Assembly: GCA_002419585.1 (NCBI GenBank)
Contig: DIGJ01000012.1
Coordinates: 1-64,000 of the forward strand
Length of the DNA: 64,000 nt
Source of the DNA: Lachnoclostridium sp. UBA5725
GTDB lineage: Bacteria > Bacillota > Clostridia > Lachnospirales > Lachnospiraceae
Direction of reading: 5' to 3'
The translations under genes were made by a program, and so were the position numbers. The notes below the pieces were generated by a model, which worked only from the letters and a program-made list of their open reading frames with translations, was not told the origin of the DNA and made no database searches. Shown one piece after another: positions 17,422-25,768 of this stretch. Positions within the stretch are counted from its first letter, which is position 1. Every line of letters starts with the position of its first letter.

Positions 17422-17470
17422 ATTTTTTCCTTTAACTGTTTAGTTTTAATACTTTATAGTTGCTAAACAA

Positions 17471-17499
17471 ATAGTATATTTATAAATTCTAATTGTCAA
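17471..17499 (-). promoter_or_regulatory. Promoter of marR
   Basis: Minus strand TTGACA (complement of 17494-17499), 17 bp, TACTAT (complement of 17471-17476). TGTTTAG and CTAAACA half-sites flank the start region (about 17437-17469) and may be an operator. Confidence 0.6.
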
Positions 17500-17583
17500 G
17501 ATATTTTTCAATTATTTTCACCCATTTTTTTGTAACTATATTATACTACCAATATTTCAGCTCTATTTCATGATAAAACAACG

Positions 17584-17616
17584 GAAAAAAAGCAGGTATC
17601 TGATCATTACCTGCTT
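17584..17616 (-). terminator. Terminator of the azoreductase gene
   Basis: 9-bp perfect stem AAGCAGGTA/TACCTGCTT (17590-17598, 17608-17616) followed on the minus strand by TTTTTTTCC. Confidence 0.8.
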
Positions 17617-17648
17617 AAATTCACGCCTATTTTACATATACAAATAAA

Positions 17649-18296
17649 CTAAAGTTGAATCTGATCTATAATAGAATCTATTTTGCCTTTGGCTTTTTCT
17701 ATGGCTTCAGATTTTTCCGTTACAGTAGTACCTGTACCATCAATCAAAAGCTCTTCAAATTTACTGATACCAATAAACTTCATAATATCTTCCACATAAT
17801 TTAGACCTTTATCAAGAATAGGCTTCATTATCCAAGGAATATTGGCCCCTGAGGATTGAACATAAATAAAGGTACGAGGTCTATCATTTAAAAGTCCTTC
17901 CGGTTTATTGCTTGTAAAAGCTATTGTCTTTTCTGCCTGAATAATACAATCGATATAATCTTTTAGTATTGCAGGAAATGATAGACTCCACATAGGAGAA
18001 GCTATAATATAAACCGAGGCGTCTACAAATTGGTCACATAGTTTTGACATTTGTTGTACATCATTTTGTTCCTCAACGGTCAAGTTTAAAAGATCACTTG
18101 CATTTACCAACGTACTGCGGTCACTAAAATAGCTATACTTTGGGCGTGGAATATGCTCATTATACAAATCCAATTCTTCCAAGCTCAAATCCGGATATTT
18201 ATCCATAATACTGTTCACTAATGCTCGACCTACTGTTTTACTTGAAGATATTTCTTCTGGTTTTGAATTTGCGATTATATAAAGCAGTTTTTTCAT
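17649..18296 (-). CDS. FMN-dependent NADH-azoreductase-like flavoprotein
   Basis: 215-residue flavodoxin-fold oxidoreductase of the AzoR/NAD(P)H quinone reductase family. It has an N-terminal phosphate-binding strand-loop 'LLYIIANSKPEEISSSKTVG', the 'ASPMWSLSFPAILKDYIDCI' segment typical of FMN-binding azoreductases, and 'YVQSSGANI' in the flavin isoalloxazine region. Expected activity is two-electron reduction of quinones or azo compounds with NADH. AGAAGGAGAAA precedes the ATG. Single gene with its own terminator; no partner genes. Confidence 0.83.
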   Translation of the reverse strand: MKKLLYIIANSKPEEISSSKTVGRALVNSIMDKYPDLSLEELDLYNEHIPRPKYSYFSDRSTLVNASDLLNLTVEEQNDVQQMSKLCDQFVDASVYIIASPMWSLSFPAILKDYIDCIIQAEKTIAFTSNKPEGLLNDRPRTFIYVQSSGANIPWIMKPILDKGLNYVEDIMKFIGISKFEELLIDGTGTTVTEKSEAIEKAKGKIDSIIDQIQL

Positions 18297-18406
18297 TTTT
18301 TAATTTCTCCTTCTAAGTTGTATCATATTATCTGCTTTATAATTAAGAAATATTCAAATATTCTAGAATTAAGGTCTGCTTTTTCAAACTTCTTCGTATT
18401 TACATC

Positions 18407-19042
18407 TTATTCCATGCTATTTTCTGCATCAAGTAATAACAATGCTTCTAGTTCAGGTTTTTCATCTACCAAACCGATTGCGTAAACCGTATAATATTTA
18501 TCTGCAATAAGATTGATATTTGGTACTGTAAGAACAACATTTGAGGTTCCTGCCACTCTAACTTGCAGTGTATAGTTCATTGGTTCAACATCAATATACT
18601 GTGTTACTTGTTTATATGAAACGTTACGAAATACAACTGTCCCATTTGGTAGCGTAATATCTACTGCAGGAGCATTCGGCGAAAGATGTAAAAATCTTAT
18701 CTGGGCTTTATCTAGCTCCTTTGACTCATTTGCATCCTTAATAGCCAGTAACCCTATCTCGCTAAGCATTCCAACTGCAGCTACCGTCAATATAGTATTT
18801 TTATTTACTGTTAACATATTGGCTAAAACAGGAGATTTTTTTGTTCCAGCAACATAAAGTGATATTTTGTACGTTCCTTCCGGTATCGATAAATAATCTG
18901 TATAATTTCCATAGGCAAGATCACTTATAATTAATTCATCATTCGCATATATGTCAACATTGGGCGCATCTGGTACTGTGTGTATTACACGTACATACCC
19001 CATGGACAATTCCTTCATTGTGTATTCCGCATTATTATACAT
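18407..19042 (-). CDS. DUF4397 domain protein
   Basis: 211 residues made of two related beta-rich units. 'MGYVRVIHTVPDAPNVDIYANDELI' opens the first (about 14-110) and 'KAQIRFLHLSPNAPAVDITLPNGTVVF' the second (about 117-205), the signature of DUF4397. Members are usually secreted or cell-surface proteins, but no signal peptide is visible here, so it may be cytosolic or placed on the spore. GTGAGGT lies 5 nt before the ATG. Function unknown; monocistronic. Confidence 0.8.
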   Translation of the reverse strand: MYNNAEYTMKELSMGYVRVIHTVPDAPNVDIYANDELIISDLAYGNYTDYLSIPEGTYKISLYVAGTKKSPVLANMLTVNKNTILTVAAVGMLSEIGLLAIKDANESKELDKAQIRFLHLSPNAPAVDITLPNGTVVFRNVSYKQVTQYIDVEPMNYTLQVRVAGTSNVVLTVPNINLIADKYYTVYAIGLVDEKPELEALLLLDAENSME

Positions 19043-19183
19043 ATTTTACCTCACTATCAATCTATTATGGTATAATATATGCTTAAATTTATCCTTATGA
19101 TATCTTTTTGTATTCTTATTCTATTATTTTATATTATAACAGCTTTAAATTGAATTGTATCATTCCATGTCTTATGCAATTTC

Positions 19184-19468
19184 CTATTTTCCACAAGCTG
19201 TTTCTAATATTTCGCATAATGCATTTTTGCTACTTGTATGGCATCTAACGATATCCGCATTGTTTCTTTCTGCTTCCGCGACAGCACATTGAACCATTTT
19301 ATGTGAAACTGTATTCGTAAATAATACAATTAAATCTGGGCTTCCTATTTGATCTTTCATATGCGCCGACATCTGTGTAAATATCTTTGCCTTGCATTTA
19401 TAATCTTTACATATTTTCTTATAATGACAGACCATACGGTCATGTCCACCAATTATCACAACACTCAT
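19184..19468 (-). CDS. DUF2325 family protein
   Basis: 94-residue protein matching DUF2325: 'VVIIGGHDRM' at the N-terminus, then 'PDLIVLFTNTVSHKMVQCAVAEAERNN' and 'RCHTSSKNALCEIL'. It has a Rossmann-like alternation of strands and helices, with six Cys and several His that could bind a metal or heme. It follows the flavodoxin gene with a hairpin between them, so its expression may be reduced relative to the first two genes. The common occurrence of DUF2325 genes near iron-controlled genes fits the operator upstream of this group. Function unknown. Confidence 0.78.
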   Translation of the reverse strand: MSVVIIGGHDRMVCHYKKICKDYKCKAKIFTQMSAHMKDQIGSPDLIVLFTNTVSHKMVQCAVAEAERNNADIVRCHTSSKNALCEILETACGK

Positions 19469-19494
19469 ACTAATTTCCCTTCTTTCTTTTTAAT

Positions 19495-19528
19495 AAGCCG
19501 CTACACTTATTCTTTTGTAGCGGCTTTT
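19495..19528. terminator. Hairpin between flavodoxin and DUF2325 genes
   Basis: 9-bp perfect stem AGCCGCTAC/GTAGCGGCT (19496-19504, 19517-19525) with a 12-nt loop. The T-run is on the plus strand (TTTT); on the minus strand only TATTAAAAAG follows, so it is likely a partial terminator or an mRNA-stabilising hairpin for the flavodoxin message. Confidence 0.55.
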
Positions 19529-19535
19529 AACCTTT

Positions 19536-19967
19536 TTATAAACTTGCAAGCTGTTTACCAAAATCAATGCATTTATTCAACATAACATCATCTGGTGTAT
19601 CCTGGCATATGAGCCCTTCGCCATTTACTATATGAGCTCCTGCATTTGACATTCTTTCTTCCCAGTCGCGCATCCATTGTCCATCTCCCCAATCATAAGA
19701 TCCAAACAACGCTATATTTTTACCAGCAGAAATTTTCTCAACCTCTACTACAAAAGGTTCCATCTCACATTCTTCTAACACTTCTGCCCCCATTGCCGGA
19801 CACCCCAACGCAAAACTTGATACCTGTTTTAATTCATCCATAGAAACATTTGAAATATCTAATACTTCGCACTCTTTTCCTGTTTCCTTTACTCCTGTAC
19901 CAATTGCGGTTGCCATTGCCTTTGTATTCCCTGTCTGTGACCAATACGCTACGATAATTTTGTCCAT
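19536..19967 (-). CDS. Flavodoxin
   Basis: 143-residue electron-transfer flavoprotein. FMN phosphate loop SQTGNTKAMA (10-19), 'GCPAMGAEVLEE' at the first ring loop and 'LFGSYDWGDGQWMRDWEERM' at the second are all present; length is that of short-chain flavodoxins. It can replace ferredoxin when iron is scarce, which fits the promoter of this group overlapping an iron-type operator (20615-20630). It starts 12 bp after the DUF3793 gene, behind AGGAGG; the two genes form an operon. Confidence 0.92.
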   Translation of the reverse strand: MDKIIVAYWSQTGNTKAMATAIGTGVKETGKECEVLDISNVSMDELKQVSSFALGCPAMGAEVLEECEMEPFVVEVEKISAGKNIALFGSYDWGDGQWMRDWEERMSNAGAHIVNGEGLICQDTPDDVMLNKCIDFGKQLASL

Positions 19968-19979
19968 TTTAAATTCCTC

Positions 19980-20603
19980 CTAAGCTTCTAATTGATTTCG
20001 TTGATTAAAACTATAATGCTTCAAAATATTTCTTATTCCGATGCCCGTTGAAACCATTCGAATCACCATTTCTTTGGCTTCATTGTATTGCTCGAATAGC
20101 TGCGCGGCCTTGGATGGATTACTGTAAACTTTCCAATATCCGATATACAAAAAATTCTTACCCTCATTTTCGATAAAACCAACAACATCCTCGACCGGGT
20201 ATCCTAGAAACAATCCTATTTCATGAGGAAACAATCCCCTATTTTGAATATAGGCTTCATACCGATTCGAGAATTCTTCCATCATGCTTTCGAAATTGGC
20301 CGTATTATAACCCAGCGTTTTCAATATTTCAGATTGCTTGTTTTGATTCAGATATTTTTTTAGTTCGCATACATTAAAAAGTAAAAAAAATGTTTTTTTA
20401 TCTGATTGGCAAATAATATGAACAGCAATCGATGTATCTTGAAATAACGAGCCAATATACTTTGCCTTACTATTGGGTACAATTAATAGATTTGCTATCT
20501 TTATCCCTATAAGTAATGGCGCACATTGGAGTGCCACTTGTGTTTGTATGTCTTCTCTATTCATTGTTTTCACAATTTGTAACACTTCATGACTCATATC
20601 CAT
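19980..20603 (-). CDS. DUF3793 family protein
   Basis: 207 residues matching DUF3793, a Clostridia-specific family: N-terminal 'CAPLLIGIKIANLLIV' and C-terminal 'LFPHEIGLFLGYPVEDVVGFIENEG' and 'GYWKVYSNPSKAAQLFEQY'. The function is unknown. Genes of this family are often next to flavodoxin, as here (12-bp gap), and are thought to be iron-responsive. It is the first gene after a promoter that carries the GTTAG-N6-CTAAC palindrome, shared with the feo operon. Confidence 0.82.
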   Translation of the reverse strand: MDMSHEVLQIVKTMNREDIQTQVALQCAPLLIGIKIANLLIVPNSKAKYIGSLFQDTSIAVHIICQSDKKTFFLLFNVCELKKYLNQNKQSEILKTLGYNTANFESMMEEFSNRYEAYIQNRGLFPHEIGLFLGYPVEDVVGFIENEGKNFLYIGYWKVYSNPSKAAQLFEQYNEAKEMVIRMVSTGIGIRNILKHYSFNQRNQLEA

Positions 20604-20614
20604 CTCCCTTTCTA

Positions 20615-20667
20615 GTTAGTCGCATCTAACTTATGTATATATTATCTAACTTCTCATGATTAATCAA
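20615..20667 (-). promoter_or_regulatory. Promoter and iron-type operator of DUF3793-flavodoxin
   Basis: Minus strand TTGATT (complement of 20662-20667), 17 bp, TAATAT (complement of 20639-20644). Just downstream of the predicted start lies AGTTAG-N6-CTAACT (GTTAG core 20615-20630), the same palindrome as in front of feoA, in the feoA-feoB gap and before the HD-GYP gene. Confidence 0.7.
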
Positions 20668-20679
20668 TACCTTTAATGG

Positions 20680-21318
20680 TTAGTTTTTATCATTAACGAT
20701 AATTCTTACTTTATGTTTCCCAACAACTTCTTCCCAATGATTGAGTACATAGGTTCCAATCATTGGGTCATACATTTTTCCTAAATTATTTTCGATTTCT
20801 TGATAGCAGTATTCAAACGAATGGGCCCGTCTATAGCTTCTTGTTGAAGTCATCGCATCGATTGAATCACATATTGCAATTATCCTTGCTCCAAGCGGAA
20901 TTTTTTCTCCTTTCAATCCCTTAGGGTAACCCCTACCATCAAATCTTTCGTGATGATATAAAACAATATCCTTTAATTCATTCAAATGCTTCGATTTACT
21001 TAATATCTGTGCACCTGTTTCCGGATGTTTTTTCATCGCTTTCCATTCTATGTCGTTTAGTTTCTCCGTTTTATTAAGGACTGCATCTGGTACTCCAATT
21101 TTTCCAATATCATGTAAATGTGCCGCTATATGTATTGCCTCTATGTCATTTTCCTTTAAACCGATCAATTCACATACCGTAAGAGCCATATCACTGACTC
21201 GTTGTGAATGTCCGGCCGTATATGGATCTTTTGCATCCAGTGCGCTTACAATGCATTCTATAATTTCATGATAATCAATTCCTTTGTTATACAATTTACA
21301 CTCTAACAACTCACGCAT
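20680..21318 (-). CDS. HD-GYP domain phosphodiesterase
   Basis: 212-residue single-domain HD-GYP protein. It shows GHSQRVSDMA, the metal-binding HLHDIGKIGVPD, KKHPETGAQIL and the family-defining HHERFDGRGYP. HD-GYP enzymes hydrolyse cyclic di-GMP or related cyclic dinucleotides. There is no receiver or sensor domain, so control must be by expression or partner proteins. I chose the ATG at 21316-21318 because AGGAG lies 8 nt upstream; the frame is open 13 codons more (to 21357) but without a ribosome site. Its promoter carries the GTTAG-N6-CTAAC palindrome. Confidence 0.88.
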   Translation of the reverse strand: MRELLECKLYNKGIDYHEIIECIVSALDAKDPYTAGHSQRVSDMALTVCELIGLKENDIEAIHIAAHLHDIGKIGVPDAVLNKTEKLNDIEWKAMKKHPETGAQILSKSKHLNELKDIVLYHHERFDGRGYPKGLKGEKIPLGARIIAICDSIDAMTSTRSYRRAHSFEYCYQEIENNLGKMYDPMIGTYVLNHWEEVVGKHKVRIIVNDKN

Positions 21319-21361
21319 TTTATCACTCCTAGTGTAGTATAGATTTATATCACCCATTCAA

Positions 21362-21412
21362 GTTAGTCTTCGCTAACAACTTTATAGTACTATGTTTCAA
21401 TTTAAAATCCAA
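21362..21412 (-). promoter_or_regulatory. Promoter and iron-type operator of the HD-GYP gene
   Basis: Minus strand TTGGAT (complement of 21407-21412), 17 bp, TACTAT (complement of 21384-21389), followed in the early transcribed region by GTTAG-TCTTCG-CTAAC (21362-21377). Confidence 0.6.
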
Positions 21413-21450
21413 GAAAAAAATCGTCTAACGAGAAACATTCTCTTTAGACG
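21413..21450 (-). terminator. Terminator of the ABC exporter operon
   Basis: 13-bp stem with one mismatch (21422-21434 with 21438-21450) and a 3-nt loop. On the minus strand it is followed by TTTTTTTC. Confidence 0.8.
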
Positions 21451-21471
21451 TTTTACATATTAAGCCCTATT

Positions 21472-24204
21472 TTATTCTCTATTTTTCAATACCTGAGATG
21501 GTATCATTTTTTTCAATCTCGTGACTAACGCTTGATTAATCAACACATAGCATAGAATCACTCCGATATAAATACCTAGGTACATCTGCCAAGTAAACCG
21601 CAAATCCATACCGCATGCCACATTTGATATAAAATAAGGATACATTGTATCCATTACCATTTTAGCAAGCGGTATACAAATCGCTGCCGATAGCGCAATC
21701 AGAAGAAAATTACCATCCAGATAAAGTTTTTTTATTTCTTTTTGACGAAAGCCAAATATCTTCATCAGAGAAATAGAAAATGAAGATCTGTCTATCATAA
21801 CTTTCATCATCAAATACATAACAACTACAAAAATAATTACCGATACCCCTACCATACATAGTATCATTGACCACATATGGTCAATAAATACTTCTGCCGT
21901 TTTATTGACATCTTCCTTTGTTGTTGTTGCATACAGTCTACCTGCTTCCATATCCAATTGTTTGTCGGAGTATACTACATTATAGTAATCCTCCTCTTGT
22001 TGAAATAGTTCTCTCATATCATCAATATTCATAAAAACATAAAGTCCCACGGAATAAGGAACAATTTTATCTATGGTAAATGCATAATCTACTTCATTGA
22101 CATCATCTGTAAGTACAAGTTTGTCTCCCTTACTGAGCTTATACTTTGTTGCCACTGAGCTTGAAATTGTGATTTTATTTTTACCCGTTGCTAAATCAAA
22201 CTCAAAGTATGGATTATCATTATCCATACCAAGAAGAGTTACATCAAGATCGTAGCCAAACACTTCCTTCTTCAACGTTTTTACAAAGCAAGCCTCGCCA
22301 TCTTCTTGCACCTCATCGGTTGGGTATTTATAGGTATACATATACTCATATTTCGTATCTTCCTTATTCTGAACGCTCATATTATGACAAATTGTATAGC
22401 AGTTTATTCCCAACATCATAACCAAAAGTGCAATAAACATGCCAAAGACCACTGTAAAACTTGTTCTGATTTCACGAAGAAACTGTCTGATACGAAATTT
22501 TTGCACAAATTGCATTTCGCCAAGATTTACATTACTGATTTTATTCTGTTTTTGTTCATTTCGAATCATCTTAAGAACAGGCTGTGATAACTTCTTATTG
22601 ATAACAAAATAGTTTGTAATGGCGGCTACAACTGGGGGCATCACTGCTCCATATAGAATTAAATAAAATGGATAAATCTCATTCCATATAGGTAAGGAAA
22701 AATAATCGGTAGAATCTGCCATCTGAATGTTCATTCCGAGTGGACTAAACCCAATCAACATACCAAGAAGGCCAGCTATGAAAGTAACGATAACTGGGAG
22801 CATTAAATAGTGCATCACTAACTGATTCTTTTTAACGCCCAGTGCATATAGTGCCCCAATCACAGTACTCTCCTCTTCGATTCCATGGATTATAAATACC
22901 GAAATCACATATGTAAACAAAATCATTATAATTATTCCAGCTACAATTCCCGCATATTTATTAATTCGAACATCATCTATGGACGCTCCAATTCTTGGAT
23001 TATCTTCCTTTTTTACAAATTGTGTCAGATTGTCAACATCTGTTTTGAAATATTTGGCCAATAATTCATTTGTTTTCGTTTTTAATTCTTTGGTTTCATC
23101 CGCAAGTTCCCTTGCCCCCTTCGCAGATTTTGCCTCTCCATCGGTATAAGTTATCACCCCCTGTTTAAAATCCTTAAGACTATTTAATTCTGATAAGATG
23201 GATTTTAACTTCATCCGAAACAAGGCGCTTGATTCCTTTGCTGTAATCATCTTATTTAGAACAGATTCATAATTATCCTCGGTTAATTGTGTCGTCAAAT
23301 CGTAATCACTAAGTCCATCCGTTACTTCTCCCAGATATAATTCAAATATATCAGTTGCTCCACTTTGCAATTTTGAATTATTTTTACTAAGTTTTGTAAG
23401 CCCCTGATTTAATTCATCTGCGCCATCTGCAAGTTCTTTTATACCATCCTGAATTTCTGTCTTTTTTCCTTCCATTTCATCTAACATTTCAAGGAAGTAA
23501 ATATCCCTGACTTTACTTCGATCGAGTTCCATTTCACCCAAATTATCTTTTAATTCCTCATCGCTCATCTTTCCATATAGTAAATAACTGTAAACATATT
23601 CCTCTGATTTTGCATACAATGCTTCCTTTTTCATCTGCTCATACTGATCCATCGTGACAAATCCAATTCCAAAATACTTACTATCAACGGTTGAATCCGA
23701 CATCTTATTAAGTGCCAGCTCATAATCTGGAGTAGAACCGATACCGGTAACCCGATAAAATTCATCTGCTATTTTAATCTGACTTCCAGTCACCAGTTTA
23801 TGACTTTTTGCATACTGTTTTTCCAATACAATCTCATGTTCTTTTGTAGCAAGTTCTCCTTCATCTAGTTCGATCCGATTCATATCCTCCCTATTTTGAT
23901 AGATTCGTATGGTTGAATCATCCTCTAAGAAATAGTCTAAATAAAATTGTTTTTGAAGTGTGATTCCTTTTTGTTCCAGTTTATTTATTTCCTTCGCTTC
24001 GAGTGGAACAAATACAGTGAATTCTCCATCTTCCACCTTATTCTCTTTTGCTACCTTACTAACTCCTACAATCACATTATCAGCTGCACCAACTACGCTG
24101 ATTATTAAATACATTCCCATCGCGATCAGTAAAAAAAGTGCGAAGTAGCGAAAGAAATTCTTTTTCAAATCTCGAACTACCCTTTTGTTTAATATCGTTT
24201 GCAT
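21472..24204 (-). CDS. FtsX/MacB-type ABC transporter permease
   Basis: 910-residue membrane protein with the layout of large Gram-positive FtsX-family permeases. One N-terminal membrane helix (about 20-42) is followed by a big extracytoplasmic domain with a coiled-coil stretch (about 250-420), three helices (about 425-545), a second extracytoplasmic domain, and three C-terminal helices (about 775-895). The ATG at 24202-24204 was chosen because GGAGGA is 9 nt upstream and it follows the ATPase stop directly. It pairs with the adjacent MacB/LolD-type ATPase and probably exports a peptide or lipid-like compound, or resists one. TetR-controlled. Confidence 0.87.
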   Translation of the reverse strand: MQTILNKRVVRDLKKNFFRYFALFLLIAMGMYLIISVVGAADNVIVGVSKVAKENKVEDGEFTVFVPLEAKEINKLEQKGITLQKQFYLDYFLEDDSTIRIYQNREDMNRIELDEGELATKEHEIVLEKQYAKSHKLVTGSQIKIADEFYRVTGIGSTPDYELALNKMSDSTVDSKYFGIGFVTMDQYEQMKKEALYAKSEEYVYSYLLYGKMSDEELKDNLGEMELDRSKVRDIYFLEMLDEMEGKKTEIQDGIKELADGADELNQGLTKLSKNNSKLQSGATDIFELYLGEVTDGLSDYDLTTQLTEDNYESVLNKMITAKESSALFRMKLKSILSELNSLKDFKQGVITYTDGEAKSAKGARELADETKELKTKTNELLAKYFKTDVDNLTQFVKKEDNPRIGASIDDVRINKYAGIVAGIIIMILFTYVISVFIIHGIEEESTVIGALYALGVKKNQLVMHYLMLPVIVTFIAGLLGMLIGFSPLGMNIQMADSTDYFSLPIWNEIYPFYLILYGAVMPPVVAAITNYFVINKKLSQPVLKMIRNEQKQNKISNVNLGEMQFVQKFRIRQFLREIRTSFTVVFGMFIALLVMMLGINCYTICHNMSVQNKEDTKYEYMYTYKYPTDEVQEDGEACFVKTLKKEVFGYDLDVTLLGMDNDNPYFEFDLATGKNKITISSSVATKYKLSKGDKLVLTDDVNEVDYAFTIDKIVPYSVGLYVFMNIDDMRELFQQEEDYYNVVYSDKQLDMEAGRLYATTTKEDVNKTAEVFIDHMWSMILCMVGVSVIIFVVVMYLMMKVMIDRSSFSISLMKIFGFRQKEIKKLYLDGNFLLIALSAAICIPLAKMVMDTMYPYFISNVACGMDLRFTWQMYLGIYIGVILCYVLINQALVTRLKKMIPSQVLKNRE

Positions 24205-24205
24205 T

Positions 24206-24907
24206 CTACAACTCCTCCAAATCTGCCGCAAGGATTCTTGTTTCATTCACATAATCCTTACTAATATGTCCGTCTTTTATCTTAATGATCCGATGAACCA
24301 TATCCTTGATTGCGGTGTTATGCGTAACAATCAACATGGTTGTTCCGTATTTTTGGTTAATCTGTTCTAAGAGAATCAGAATATCTTTTGATGTTTTGGA
24401 ATCTAATGCTCCGGTTGGTTCGTCACAAAGAAGTAACTTAGGATTTTTTATCAACGCTCTTGCAATAGCACACCTTTGCTGCTGTCCACCTGATAACTGA
24501 GCAGGAAATTTGTTTTGATGCTCCTTAAGCCCTAATGTTTCAAGAAGTTCCTCTATATCAAGTGGTGTTTTTGATAGATACTCACATACTTGTATATTTT
24601 CTTTTACTGTAAGATTTGGAACCAGGTTGTAGAATTGAAAAATAAAGCCAAGATTATCTCTTCTATAATCAGAAAGTTCCTCTTGCTTTAATCCAACAAT
24701 TTCTTTTCCATCAATTTTAATGGAGCCAGAATCCAATTCATCCAGACCACCAATCGTATTTAAAAAGGTCGACTTACCGGATCCGCTAGGTCCTAAAATT
24801 ACGCACATCTGTCCTTTTTCTACGCTTGTAGTAATACCCTTCAATACCTCGATATAACTTCCATTGTTTCCATAACTTTTTTTCATATTTTTCACTTCTA
24901 AATACAT
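24206..24907 (-). CDS. MacB/LolD-type ABC transporter ATPase
   Basis: 233-residue ABC ATPase: Walker A GPSGSGKST (about 40-48), LSGGQQQR signature (about 138-145), Walker B 'LLLCDEPTGALD' and H-loop IVTH. The GALD after Walker B is characteristic of the MacB/LolD/FtsE group that pairs with FtsX-type permeases, here the next gene 1 bp away. The operator ATAACAGTGTTAT in its promoter is identical to that of the upstream tetR gene. Confidence 0.9.
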   Translation of the reverse strand: MYLEVKNMKKSYGNNGSYIEVLKGITTSVEKGQMCVILGPSGSGKSTFLNTIGGLDELDSGSIKIDGKEIVGLKQEELSDYRRDNLGFIFQFYNLVPNLTVKENIQVCEYLSKTPLDIEELLETLGLKEHQNKFPAQLSGGQQQRCAIARALIKNPKLLLCDEPTGALDSKTSKDILILLEQINQKYGTTMLIVTHNTAIKDMVHRIIKIKDGHISKDYVNETRILAADLEEL

Positions 24908-24961
24908 CTTTTCATCCTTCTTTCTGTTTTATGTTTTATTAGAGAAATGTAATTGATTAAA

Positions 24962-24990
24962 TTTATCAAATACATAACAGTGTTATGCAA
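24962..24990 (-). promoter_or_regulatory. Promoter and TetR operator of the ABC exporter operon
   Basis: Minus strand TTGCAT (complement of 24985-24990), 17 bp, GATAAA (complement of 24962-24967). The perfect 15-bp palindrome CATAACAGTGTTATG (24973-24987) fills the spacer. Its 13-bp core is repeated exactly in front of the tetR gene. Confidence 0.75.
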
Positions 24991-25003
24991 TTCGTTTTAT
25001 TTA

Positions 25004-25038
25004 AGCTATATGACTTACTTTCGCTTTGTCATATAGCT
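25004..25038 (-). terminator. Hairpin after the tetR gene
   Basis: 11-bp perfect stem AGCTATATGAC/GTCATATAGCT (25004-25014, 25028-25038). The following minus-strand sequence is only moderately T-rich (TTAAATAAAAC). Confidence 0.6.
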
Positions 25039-25053
25039 ATTAATAAAACATAT

Positions 25054-25668
25054 CTATTGTTTGTATATTCCAAACCAGCCGCTTATCATAAACTTAACAA
25101 TTGTATCCATCTGTTTTATTGCATCTTCTCTTGTAATGTTATGCGTAATCAATTGAACAAATGAAAATATCTGTAAATGTGCTAACCAATGAATTGTATA
25201 ATCATCCACTCGATCTGTCTTGTAGTATATTGACATTCTATCTGCAAAAATACGATAATGTGCTTCTGTAAGTTTGACAAATTCATCGGTACAATTTTCA
25301 TATTTGGAACCGTTCGCTTTTGTCAACAGCAAAACAAATGCATCATGAAACTGAAACATATAAGAAACAATCATCAGCGCTGTTTTGGAATCTTCCGAAA
25401 AATCGCATTTATCCATTGGAGAATTATTAAGCTCTTGAAGTTCCCACATGTAGTGCTGTTTCATATACATATGCATTTGATTCAACGGTTCTTCCACAAG
25501 CGAGCCAAACAAATCTTCTTTATCTTGAAAGAAAAAATACAGTGCACCGGTAGTGACATCTGCCTGCTTACATATACTTCTAAGGGATGCTTTCGCATAT
25601 CCTTTTTCCATAAATTCTGTTTTTGCTGCTTTTAATAACTTTTCTCGTGTTTGCGATTCTAGCTTCAT
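25054..25668 (-). CDS. TetR/AcrR family regulator of the ABC exporter
   Basis: 204-residue repressor. The N-terminal helix-turn-helix (about 8-50) reads 'TREKLLKAAKTEFMEKGYAKASLRSICKQADVTTGALYFFFQDKEDLF'; the C-terminal ligand-binding domain has no assigned subfamily. ATG at 25666-25668 follows AAAGGAAAG; six more in-frame codons from a TTG are less likely. A perfect palindrome at its own promoter and an identical one at the exporter promoter support autoregulation and control of the exporter. Confidence 0.88.
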   Translation of the reverse strand: MKLESQTREKLLKAAKTEFMEKGYAKASLRSICKQADVTTGALYFFFQDKEDLFGSLVEEPLNQMHMYMKQHYMWELQELNNSPMDKCDFSEDSKTALMIVSYMFQFHDAFVLLLTKANGSKYENCTDEFVKLTEAHYRIFADRMSIYYKTDRVDDYTIHWLAHLQIFSFVQLITHNITREDAIKQMDTIVKFMISGWFGIYKQ

Positions 25669-25698
25669 ATCTTTCCTTTCTACCAATAAACCAATCAG

Positions 25699-25738
25699 AT
25701 AACAGTGTTATGTTAACGCTGATATAAATGGTTGTCAA
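25699..25738 (-). promoter_or_regulatory. Promoter and operator of the tetR gene
   Basis: Minus strand TTGACA (complement of 25733-25738), 17 bp, TAACAT (complement of 25710-25715). The palindrome ATAACAGTGTTAT (25699-25711) begins at the -10 box and covers the start point. Confidence 0.72.
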
Positions 25739-25768
25739 GGTGCTAATTGACAACCATTTATTTTTTCT

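Noticed and set aside
25258..25635. 125-codon plus-strand frame opposite tetR
   Set aside because: Antisense to a clear TetR gene; the translation is Phe/His-rich shadow sequence with no family match.
25726..25762. Hairpin AAATGGTTGTCAA/TTGACAACCATTT as a terminator of the ketopantoate-reductase-like gene
   Set aside because: On the minus strand no T-run follows the stem, and one arm contains the tetR -35 box, so its main identity is promoter sequence; a bidirectional role is possible but not claimed.
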